A DNA stretch of 64,000 bases from Coleofasciculus sp040219735 (GTDB lineage Bacteria > Cyanobacteriota > Cyanobacteriia > Cyanobacteriales > Coleofasciculaceae). Under the pieces are notes generated by a model. The model had not been told where the DNA came from, did not search any database, and was given only the letters and a program-made list of their open reading frames with translations. Where the stretch lies: the NCBI GenBank assembly GCA_040219735.1, contig JAVJRX010000119.1; one strand, 5' to 3'. This document shows, in pieces, positions 8,648-16,147 of this stretch; position 1 is the stretch's first letter; each line of letters begins with the position of its first letter. A program made the position numbers and the translations under genes.

Positions 8648-9685
8648 ATGCAAGCAGTATCTATGTTGAAACCCCGTTTTCCGTTTACATCTTTTCCGAT
8701 TGGCTGGTTCCGCATTGCCTACAGTGACGAACTGCGTCCGGGTCAGGTCAAACCGCTCCGCTACTTTGGTAGAGATCTGGTGCTTTTCCGCAGCCAAAAG
8801 GGTGAAGTTCACCTTCTCAATGCCCATTGTCCGCACCTGGGAGCGCATCTGGGTTATGGCGGTAAAGTCAAGGGAGAAATTATTCAGTGTCCCTTTCATG
8901 GCTGGTGTTTCAACGGTCAGGGGCAATGTGTTGATATTCCTTATGCCAACAAAATCCCACCAAAGGCTCAAATTTCTATCTGGCCTATTTGCGAAGTCAA
9001 TGGGGTGATCATGGCCTACTATCATCCTCAGAGAGAGAAACCGACTTGGGCAGTACCAGAACTACCGGAATATACTTCCAGAGAATGGACTCCGTTTCGT
9101 TTAGCTCAGAGCTGGAAAATCCGCACGCATATTCAAGAAATTATTGAGAATGCCGTCGATTATGCCCATCTTCCCTTTGTACATATTACCTGGGATACCT
9201 TGAAAACTGAGCCGTTGGCCGTAGAAGGGTCTGTACTGAAGTGGCGTGCTTCTCGTCAGGGAGGAAAGTTTTTGGGTAGCCAAATCTTGTTGGCAACACC
9301 GGAAGAAACCTTGTCAGATATTACCTGTTACGGATTGGGTTGCAAATTGATACGAGTTCGTGCCAAGGTGAGAATCGATGTGAACGTACTGCTTATGTTT
9401 TTTATGACTCCCATTGATAGCGAATATATTGAAGTTCATGCAGTTATCAGTATTAAAAAAATTATCAATCCACTTGTAACATTTGCAGTGACAAAAAACC
9501 TGAGCAAGCGGTTGCAACAAGAGATTCAACAAGATATTCCAATTTTAGAAAATAAGACTTATCCAACTGTTCCTAATTTTTGCGATGGGGATGCACCCAT
9601 TTCTCAATATCGGCACTGGGCACGTCAGTTCTACGCCGAACAACTAAATGGCAAACAAATAGCTATCTCCCCTACCAGTCCTTAA
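8648..9685 (+). CDS. Rieske oxygenase 3, sterol oxygenase-like
   Basis: 345 aa. Rieske ligands C61-x-H63 and C81-x2-H84; mononuclear iron motif D171-x2-H174-x4-H179 in ENAVDYAHLPFVH, late QDIPILENK. Residues 10-150 closely match Rieske oxygenase 1, at DNA level too, while residues after about 150 differ strongly, so this is a duplicate whose substrate pocket has diverged or been exchanged. A second ATG at 8663 could be the start. 118 bp separates it from the preceding gene. Reaction and site on the substrate cannot be read from sequence. Confidence 0.9.
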   Translation: MQAVSMLKPRFPFTSFPIGWFRIAYSDELRPGQVKPLRYFGRDLVLFRSQKGEVHLLNAHCPHLGAHLGYGGKVKGEIIQCPFHGWCFNGQGQCVDIPYANKIPPKAQISIWPICEVNGVIMAYYHPQREKPTWAVPELPEYTSREWTPFRLAQSWKIRTHIQEIIENAVDYAHLPFVHITWDTLKTEPLAVEGSVLKWRASRQGGKFLGSQILLATPEETLSDITCYGLGCKLIRVRAKVRIDVNVLLMFFMTPIDSEYIEVHAVISIKKIINPLVTFAVTKNLSKRLQQEIQQDIPILENKTYPTVPNFCDGDAPISQYRHWARQFYAEQLNGKQIAISPTSP

Positions 9686-9782
9686 CTTTTACCGGGAATA
9701 AAATTTTTAGCTAAAAAGCAACAGCAATAACTTATTAAGCCCCAAAATTAAGCGAATTAAACAAATTCAAGGTACTCAGAAA

Positions 9783-11525
9783 ATGAAAAAAATTTATATT
9801 GGCTTAGGCAGCACTTTTCATGATAGTTCGATAGCAATTGTAGATAGTCAGGGCAAAGTCATTTTTGCCGAAGCAACAGAAAGGTATTTGCAGAGAAAAA
9901 GAGCCCTAAATTATGTACCAGATCAAAGAGATATTTTAGCCAATGTCTTAACAGAATACTGTTCCGATAATACTCATTTTATAGTTACCAAAACTTGGAG
10001 CAAAGATTTTCACGATTTCCTTAAGTTTCAATATATTTTGGGTTTGCTAAATACAAAAAAAATGCCCGACAATAGTATGGAAACAATAGTAAGTTTTTTG
10101 TATGACTCTGTATTCAGCAAAAACTATATTGGTTTTCTAGAATTTAATTTTTTAGAACGAGTGGGGAATGAGTTACTGCAATTTATTGGGGAGGTCTTTA
10201 AAAATAGTAAAGTAACTTTTAAAAGTTACTCTCATCATTTAACTCATGCAGCTATGTCATGCTATACAAGCCCATTTTCTGAAGGAGTTTGTATGATTGC
10301 CGACGGATATGGAGAAGGTGGCTCGATTGCATATTATCATTATCAAAATGGAAAAATAAAACAAATCAAAAAAAATAGAGGAGTTGCAAGCCTAGGACTT
10401 CTCTATGCAGTTTGTACAATTTTTTGTGGATTCGATCCCATGAAAGGTGAAGAATGGAAAGTGATGGGTTTAGCACCTTATGGAGAATTAGATTACAATT
10501 TATATCAAGCCTTAAAAGCGGTTATAAAAGTTAAAGGCATTGAAATAAAATACTCTTCTAAAAAAGCCGTTAAAAACCTAATAGAGAATCTTGCATCTTT
10601 GGCAAACCATAAAAATAATTTCCTCGAAAAGCGAGCAAATACAGCCTATACAACACAGTTTTTTTATTCAGAAATAATGACTCAATTGCTCATGAGTTTA
10701 TATGAATTAGGATTTTCAGAGAATCTTATTTTAGGAGGAGGATGTGCTTTAAATTCTGCATACAATGGTCAAATATACCAAAAAACAAAATTTAAAAAAC
10801 TTCATGTGCCCTGTGCTCCAGCAGATGACGGCAATGCTCTAGGAGCTGCTTTATTGAGTTTTTATCAAGAACACCCCGATCTAATTTGTACCCCTACAAT
10901 ACAATCTCCTTATTTAGGCTCTTCTATCTCTAAGTTGAGTTTAGAGCATTTAAAGGAATTCGGTAAGTTGAATAAGCTACGTCATCTTCCTGGAGAAATT
11001 CATAAAGAAACTGCTATTTTACTATCTCAAGGAAAATTAGTGGGTTGGGTTCAAGAACGGGCTGAGTTTGGACCACGCGCTCTGGGAAACCGCTCAATTC
11101 TGGCTGATCCCCGTTCAGCAGACATGAAAAATAGAATTAATACTGTGGTAAAGTTCCGCGAAGAATTTCGTCCGTTTGCCCCTGCTATTTTACATGAATT
11201 CGGTGAAGAATATTTTGAAAATTACCAAGAATCACCTTATATGGAAAGGACATTGAAGTTCAAGAAAGAAGTCGTTGATAAAGTGCCAGCTGTTGTCCAT
11301 ACCGATCGTACAGGCCGTCTTCAGTCTGTTAAAAAAGAATGGAATAAACGGTTTTATGAATTAATCCAAGCTTTTTATGATTTAACTGGAGTACCAATTC
11401 TCTTAAATACCAGTCTCAATGTTATGGGCAAGCCCATTATACATTCTTTAGAAGATGCTATAACTGTGTTTTTTACGACCGGGCTAGATGCTCTGGTTAT
11501 TGAAGACTATATAATAGAGAAATAA
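9783..11525 (+). CDS. Carbamoyltransferase (NodU/CmcH/TobZ family)
   Basis: 580 aa, normal family length. The N-terminal YrdC-independent Kae1-like half has GLGSTFHDSSIAIV, the metal-binding HHLTHAAMS, and DGYGEGGS. The C-terminal half has ERAEFGPRALGNRSILADPR and FREEFRPFAPAIL. Family members use carbamoyl phosphate and ATP to carbamoylate a hydroxyl of antibiotics, Nod factors or toxins (as in saxitoxin biosynthesis). Here the neighbours suggest a sterol hydroxyl as acceptor, which is inference. Base composition is clearly more AT-rich than the preceding genes and HIP1 octamers are absent, which may mean separate acquisition together with the next gene. Confidence 0.9.
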   Translation: MKKIYIGLGSTFHDSSIAIVDSQGKVIFAEATERYLQRKRALNYVPDQRDILANVLTEYCSDNTHFIVTKTWSKDFHDFLKFQYILGLLNTKKMPDNSMETIVSFLYDSVFSKNYIGFLEFNFLERVGNELLQFIGEVFKNSKVTFKSYSHHLTHAAMSCYTSPFSEGVCMIADGYGEGGSIAYYHYQNGKIKQIKKNRGVASLGLLYAVCTIFCGFDPMKGEEWKVMGLAPYGELDYNLYQALKAVIKVKGIEIKYSSKKAVKNLIENLASLANHKNNFLEKRANTAYTTQFFYSEIMTQLLMSLYELGFSENLILGGGCALNSAYNGQIYQKTKFKKLHVPCAPADDGNALGAALLSFYQEHPDLICTPTIQSPYLGSSISKLSLEHLKEFGKLNKLRHLPGEIHKETAILLSQGKLVGWVQERAEFGPRALGNRSILADPRSADMKNRINTVVKFREEFRPFAPAILHEFGEEYFENYQESPYMERTLKFKKEVVDKVPAVVHTDRTGRLQSVKKEWNKRFYELIQAFYDLTGVPILLNTSLNVMGKPIIHSLEDAITVFFTTGLDALVIEDYIIEK

Positions 11526-11558
11526 TTCCCTAATAGGGCTTGACAGACTTGAATTTAT

Positions 11559-12311
11559 ATGTTCATATCCGGATTGTTTGATAACATTTATCTTATGAAG
11601 ATTGTCCGAACATTTCAAATGTTTGCTGTAATAGTAGCATTAACCTGTGTCCCAGGAACGCTCGCTTTCATCGTTTTATTTGAAGCCGATCCATTAATCT
11701 ACTCAAATTTTGCTTCTTGTCTGCTCATTACCGCTCTACTGGTGCTGTTAATCTCCCCTTGCTTTTATTCAAGTCCAGGAAATCAGACAATAATAGAAAA
11801 ACTAATAACTATTTGTAGTATTTGGTTATTAATATCGGGAGTTGCTCATGTTACATGGGAGTTAAGCTGGTGTTTTGTTCATCCATATCTACACGATGTC
11901 ACGGAAAAAGATAAGTGGGCTTGGATATGGTGGGCTTATGGTGTTGCTGATCGCCGTTATCTCATATCAGACTCCGCTACTGTTATTTTAGAGTGGGTCA
12001 CTGCTGTAATAGGTGGACCTCTTACTCTTTATGCTTTTTATATTCTAAAAAGAAATATCCGCCAAGCTGGTTTATGTATTCTGATTACTTCACTCATGGA
12101 TTTATATGGAGCCATTTTGTTTTTTGGGACAGAAGCTTTAAATGGCTTTTCCAATATAGATACCAAACATTTTGTCAATTTTTGGATTAAGTTTTGGGGA
12201 CTCAATTCTCTGTGGGTTTTCTTTTCTCTTTTTTGTATTTATGTAGCTATCTCTCTTTTAGATATAAAATCTGACCATCACGATCGCTCCGACATTGAAG
12301 CGACGCAATGA
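11559..12311 (+). CDS. EXPERA / emopamil-binding-protein-like sterol delta8-delta7 isomerase
   Basis: 250-aa membrane protein with five or so hydrophobic segments. The residues shown by mutagenesis and structure of mammalian EBP to matter for isomerisation are all here with matching spacing: His97 and Glu101 (HVTWE), Glu145 and Thr148 (EWVT), Asn216 and Trp219 (LNSLW). Blocks such as DRRYLISDSATV, GGPLTLYAFY, LYGAILFFGTE align with EBP by eye. EBP moves the delta8 double bond of sterols to delta7. An internal ATG at 11595 could also serve as start. It lies 33 bp after the carbamoyltransferase and shares its AT-rich composition. TM6SF/sigma-2-like EXPERA proteins are the alternative, but they lack this full residue set. 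Confidence 0.85.
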   Translation: MFISGLFDNIYLMKIVRTFQMFAVIVALTCVPGTLAFIVLFEADPLIYSNFASCLLITALLVLLISPCFYSSPGNQTIIEKLITICSIWLLISGVAHVTWELSWCFVHPYLHDVTEKDKWAWIWWAYGVADRRYLISDSATVILEWVTAVIGGPLTLYAFYILKRNIRQAGLCILITSLMDLYGAILFFGTEALNGFSNIDTKHFVNFWIKFWGLNSLWVFFSLFCIYVAISLLDIKSDHHDRSDIEATQ

Positions 12312-12399
12312 CCATTTAGGGAGTAATAAGCTAATAAGCTGATGTGTATTTATGTCATTTGTAATACTCAAGGTAGCGAGAAGCAAGCTACGTCATTTT

Positions 12400-12441
12400 C
12401 CCCATTTCCCTATCTCCCTCATTTCCCCCATCTCCCCTGTC
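12400..12441. repeat. Pyrimidine-rich low-complexity tract
   Basis: Run of CCCCATTTCCC/TATCTCCC/CATTTCCC-like units in the gap between the sterol cluster and the carbonic anhydrase gene. Similar short tracts recur near 32955-32990 and 41430-41465. Common in cyanobacterial intergenic DNA; no function assigned. Confidence 0.6.
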
Positions 12442-12556
12442 TCCGGAGTACGCCTATTTCCCTGTCAGCCTCAACTATCAGATTAAATGCGTGACAGCTT
12501 ACACTTGTGTGGGATCATAGACAATGATGTCCCCTTGTCTTCGGAAACGTTGATCG

Positions 12557-13249
12557 ATGAAACAGTTAATTAAGGGTCTGCATGAGTTCCAGACCAATTA
12601 CTTTACGGCTCACCGGGAGCTATTTGAGTTACTCTCTCAAGGACAGCATCCGCGAGTTCTGTTTATTACTTGCTCAGACTCCCGGATTGATCCCAATCTG
12701 ATGACCCAAACCAAGCCGGGTGAAATGTTTATCATCCGCAATGCGGGTAACATTATTCCTCCCTATGGGGCGACGAATGGCGGAGAAGGTGCAGCCGTTG
12801 AGTATGCTATTCATGCGTTAGGCATTGAAGATGTGATTGTTTGTGGTCATTCCCACTGCGGCGCGATGAAAGGATTGCTGAAACTCAGCAAGCTGGAAGA
12901 GGAAATGCCAATGGTTTACGAATGGCTCAAACATGCGGAAGCGACGCGGCGGATTATTAAGGAACATTACCAAAACTATGAAGGTGAAGATCTGCTAAAT
13001 GCTTCTATTCAAGAGAATGTTCTCAACCAATTGGAAAATCTACGCACTTACCCCGTAATTCAGTCTAGACTCAAAGCTGGTAAATTGCAACTCCATGCTT
13101 GGGTTTATGAAATTGAAACGGGAGAAGTTATGGAATATAACCCGATTCAAGGTCAGTTCGTACCACCGAGAACCCAGTTTGCTAGAGCGACTTGGATTAC
13201 GCCAGAACAGCAAGAGCGTATTTTTAAAGGCTCTTATAATGATCATTAG
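12557..13249 (+). CDS. Beta-class carbonic anhydrase
   Basis: 230 aa. Zinc ligands Cys39, His98 and Cys101 with the catalytic Asp41-Arg43 dyad (TCSDSRID and CGHSHCGAMKG). Interconverts CO2 and bicarbonate; in cyanobacteria such enzymes serve carboxysomal or cytosolic inorganic carbon supply. It is shorter than the typical carboxysomal CcaA, whose extra C-terminal tail is absent, so a non-carboxysomal beta-CA is possible. The gene stands alone, 245 bp after the sterol cluster and not obviously part of it. Confidence 0.95.
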   Translation: MKQLIKGLHEFQTNYFTAHRELFELLSQGQHPRVLFITCSDSRIDPNLMTQTKPGEMFIIRNAGNIIPPYGATNGGEGAAVEYAIHALGIEDVIVCGHSHCGAMKGLLKLSKLEEEMPMVYEWLKHAEATRRIIKEHYQNYEGEDLLNASIQENVLNQLENLRTYPVIQSRLKAGKLQLHAWVYEIETGEVMEYNPIQGQFVPPRTQFARATWITPEQQERIFKGSYNDH

Positions 13250-13374
13250 GTTGTCATTTGTCATTTTTCATTCGTCATTCTTGCGATGTAACCCCTTTTT
13301 GCTGATGTATAGGTGTTAGCGACGCTCATTTTGAGTGGAACCTAGACATGAGAACGCGAATGCTTTTGGATAAG

Positions 13375-13432
13375 GGCGGGTTTTGTTGATCAGTTATTAC
13401 CTGACAAACTTACCTGAGTGGCTAAACCCGCC
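13375..13432. repeat. Interspersed inverted repeat (GGCGGGTTT / AAACCCGCC)
   Basis: Nine-base perfect arms 13375-13383 and 13424-13432, followed by TCTACG. It belongs to the same GGGCGGGTTTAG...CCCCTAC type of dispersed element seen at 13968-14031 and inside the histidine kinase gene at 27075-27142. Confidence 0.6.
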
Positions 13433-13449
13433 TCTACGAATGCGTGACT

Positions 13450-13692
13450 TTAGTCTGATGAATCAATCAGTGCCTTAATGACGCCGATTTTAGCTTGGGA
13501 AACTTTTGACCCTAAGGTGGGATTAGTCGAACCAATAAAATATTCTCCCGTTGGTAGATAATGCAATGCCAATTCGGGATATGTAATAATCTCCCAATCT
13601 TTATAGATTTCGGTCTTTTCATGACTATGGCTGGGTCGATTACTTTCGTAACACCAGCCTGCGGCAAGTAATTTTTCGATTAGGGTTGACAT
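13450..13692 (-). CDS. Small conserved-type hypothetical protein
   Basis: 80 aa, soluble, no membrane segment or signal. It starts MSTLIEKLLAAGWCYES and has an aromatic beta-rich middle (EIITYPELALHYLPTGEYFIG). The composition and codon use look like a real cyanobacterial small protein, but I do not recognise the family. It lies opposite to its neighbours, framed by repeats on both sides. Confidence 0.6.
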   Translation of the reverse strand: MSTLIEKLLAAGWCYESNRPSHSHEKTEIYKDWEIITYPELALHYLPTGEYFIGSTNPTLGSKVSQAKIGVIKALIDSSD

Positions 13693-14153
13693 GGAAAATC
13701 AGCTAATTCTCGGATATAAATTTCGGGAAACTGTCATGCATTTACATTAGGTATCGATGAATGGTACTGACTTCGGGTTGGTGGGCAATGCCCACCCTAC
13801 GGTAGGGTTTAAATGCTTAACAGTTCCGACTCGCTTTTGGTAGATTTCCCTGTATCCGTCTCTACCCTAGCATTCGTCATTCGTTATTTGTCAGGGGTCA
13901 TTTGTTTACACCTGATACCAAGTCGCAGTCATACGCCATGTCCGATCCTTTGAATCGAAGGATCAAGTCGGGGCGGGTTTAGTTGCATCTGGGTGCAATC
14001 AACAAGATAGTAGTGAAAGTGAGCCCCTACACAATCAAAACTATATGCCGTGAAAAGTCAGCAGCGCCCCCTCGCACCTCCTAAACAACGGGCAGAAACT
14101 TTAAGAAACTTTACAATTGGGAGAGATGACCTCATCATAATAGTCGGACTGCT
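13693..14153. other. Repeat-rich intergenic region
   Basis: 460 bp without a gene. It holds a hairpin GTGGGC-AAT-GCCCAC at 13781-13795, a CATTCGTCATTCGTT-type simple repeat near 13870-13890, and a dispersed 64-nt element at 13968-14031 (starts GTCGGGGCGGGTTTAGT, ends GAGCCCCTACA). The promoter of the next gene should lie in its last 100 bp. Confidence 0.6.
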
Positions 14154-14930
14154 ATGCACCTAACCTACTTCGGCGCCAATAGCTGGCTACTCGAACTCGG
14201 GCAAAAACACATCCTGATTGATCCCTGGCTTGTGGATTCCTTAATCTTTGGCAATCTTCCCTGGTTGTTCAAAGGTGACAAACTTCCAGCTTTGGATGCG
14301 CTTCCTGATCAGATAGACTTGATTGTGCTATCCCAGGGACTAGAGGATCATGCCCACAGACCCACATTGGCAAAGCTGGACAAGACAATCCCCGTTGTTG
14401 GTTCAGAGAGTGCCGCAAAAGTGGTGAAGGAGTTGGGCTATACTCAGGTGACGCCGTTAGCCTTTGGTCAAACCTTCACCCTCGCTAACCAAATTGAAAT
14501 CCGCGCCTTACCGGGGGCACCGATTGGTCCTTTTTTGCAGGAAAACGCCTATCTGATTAAACAGTTAGATAGTGGCACAAGTCTCTATTATGAGCCTCAC
14601 GGGTATCCATCGGAGCAGTTAAAAGAGTATGCTCCAATCGATGTGGTGATTAGTCCCGTGGTGACATTGGAATTGCCTGTGCTTGGACCCATTATCCAAG
14701 GTCATCATAGCGCACTGCAACTGGCTCAATGGGTGCAACCGCAAGTGTTTCTACCTACAGCCGCCGGAGGTGGAGTTAAGTACGAGGGAGTGCTAGATTC
14801 CCTGCTGCATCAGGTTGGTAGTTTGGAGGAGTTGCGATCGCAACTGGCACAGCACAACCTATCCACTCAGGTAATTGACCCTCAGCCAAACGAAGTGCTC
14901 GAACTCAACCTGACACCTCAAATGGCTTAA
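14154..14930 (+). CDS. Metallo-beta-lactamase-fold hydrolase with altered metal motif
   Basis: 258 aa. The start TYFGANSWLLE..ILIDPWL is typical for UlaG-like MBL-fold proteins shared by cyanobacteria and chloroplasts. The normal HxHxDH metal motif reads QGLEDHAH, so the first two histidines are gone while Asp-His remain. A late GHHSALQLAQW follows. Hence metal content and activity are uncertain. The gene is followed after 95 bp by a glutathione S-transferase gene on the same strand, which might be cotranscribed. Function unknown. Confidence 0.8.
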   Translation: MHLTYFGANSWLLELGQKHILIDPWLVDSLIFGNLPWLFKGDKLPALDALPDQIDLIVLSQGLEDHAHRPTLAKLDKTIPVVGSESAAKVVKELGYTQVTPLAFGQTFTLANQIEIRALPGAPIGPFLQENAYLIKQLDSGTSLYYEPHGYPSEQLKEYAPIDVVISPVVTLELPVLGPIIQGHHSALQLAQWVQPQVFLPTAAGGGVKYEGVLDSLLHQVGSLEELRSQLAQHNLSTQVIDPQPNEVLELNLTPQMA

Positions 14931-15025
14931 TCTATTGCACATTCTTGTCCAGAGTTATTGGTTCAATTTAGGCAATCACCAAGAACAAAGGACAAATGAC
15001 AAATCAAACCCTAAGGAGATCGATC

Positions 15026-15817
15026 ATGTTGGAATTGTATCAATTTGAGTTGTCGCAGTTCTCGGAAAAAGTGCGGCTGATTCTTGATTACAAAGGGCTA
15101 GCGTATCGCAAAATTGAAGTCACCCCAGGAATCGGACAGCTAGACTTGTATCGCCTATCGGGTCAAAAGCAAGTCCCTGTTCTCAAAGATGGGGATACCG
15201 TCATTGCTGATTCGACTGCGATCGCGATGTACTTGGATCGCAAGTATCCAGATAAGCCTCTCATTCCCACCGATCCCCAGCAACGCGCCCAATGTTTACT
15301 GATGGAAGAATGGGCGGATGAGTCTATTGGTGTCAAAAGTCGCAAAGTCTTCTATGGAGCATTAAGTCACAATCCCAGTTATCGCACATCCGTATTACCC
15401 AAAGATACACCATATTTCTTCAAAACTTTTCTGGGCGGTGTTCCCGCAGAAGTCTTTGAGGTTTTGGGAATTGGTATCGGCTATGGTGCAGACGCCATAA
15501 AAGACGCCAGAGACAGTCTGAAGCAGGACTTAGAAGCCCTCAGCTTAATCTTGTCAGATCGCCCCTATTTAGTCACAGACAGTCCCTGTTTAGCTGATTT
15601 TGCCGTCGCCGGGGTGAGTTTACTGCTGAAATTTCCCGATGGTCCTTATCTCGACTTACCTGACTCCCTTCCAGGGAAAGGCATTCCTGGTTTAGCCGAT
15701 AGTAGCGTGTATCAAACCTTCTTCGACTGGCGCGATCGCCTCTATGCTGAGTATCGCACACCATTGACCACAACGGGAATCAGCGATTCGTCACCAACCT
15801 CGATTGAGATTGAATAG
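15026..15817 (+). CDS. Glutathione S-transferase family protein
   Basis: 263 aa from the ATG at 15026, chosen because AAGGAG lies seven bases before it; an upstream in-frame ATG at 14996 has no such site. N-terminal thioredoxin-like domain (LYQFELSQFSEKVRLILDYKGL, split over residues 3-24) with Ser/Phe in the glutathione region, QVPVLKDGD cis-Pro motif and DSTAIAMYLDRKYP, then an alpha-helical C-terminal domain. Acts on unknown electrophiles. Codon use is like its neighbours. Confidence 0.88.
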   Translation: MLELYQFELSQFSEKVRLILDYKGLAYRKIEVTPGIGQLDLYRLSGQKQVPVLKDGDTVIADSTAIAMYLDRKYPDKPLIPTDPQQRAQCLLMEEWADESIGVKSRKVFYGALSHNPSYRTSVLPKDTPYFFKTFLGGVPAEVFEVLGIGIGYGADAIKDARDSLKQDLEALSLILSDRPYLVTDSPCLADFAVAGVSLLLKFPDGPYLDLPDSLPGKGIPGLADSSVYQTFFDWRDRLYAEYRTPLTTTGISDSSPTSIEIE

Positions 15818-15874
15818 AGAAGTAGTCCGATAACAATTTACCTGCAATCCGTTTTAGCTTTCTTTCGCCGAAAG

Positions 15875-15909
15875 CCCCACGCCATACCTGTACCCAGGTT
15901 GGCGTTGGG
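15875..15909. repeat. Left-end hairpin of the tnpB element
   Basis: Outer 10-bp stem with one mismatch (CCCCACGCCA / TGGCGTTGGG), one bulged T, then ACCTG-TACC-CAGGT. Its tip matches the right-end hairpin. Confidence 0.65.
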
Positions 15910-15943
15910 ATGGATAGGCGGATAGCCGGAGGTACGGAGGCTA

Positions 15944-16078
15944 TCAAATAGGTGCTCTTAAACGAGCAATCAGGCTTCTAATTAACTCTGATTTGGTCAT
16001 ACCGCGCTTTACAGCTTCCTGCTCAAGCTGTCTAGATTCCTATTCTGTGATTATAATTTCTAAGCGAATGTTTTTCAC
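15944..16078 (-). pseudogene. Ribbon-helix-helix (CopG-like) gene with in-frame stop
   Basis: Reading the minus strand from a GTG at 16078 gives 44 codons, VKNIRLEIIITE, a TAG, then ESRQLEQEAVKRGMTKSEL and IRSLIARL to a TGA. The pattern of a beta-strand followed by two helices with KRGMTKSELIR is that of RHH DNA-binding proteins, often found next to cyanobacterial tnpB genes. The TAG at codon 13 stands where a Gln or Glu codon would be expected, so it is probably inactive unless read through. Divergent from tnpB across 69 bp. Confidence 0.55.
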
Positions 16079-16147
16079 TTTATTCTGGTTATATGTACGT
16101 AAATATAGGATACTGTTTTATAGGTCGATAAACGAGAGGGAACCTTA

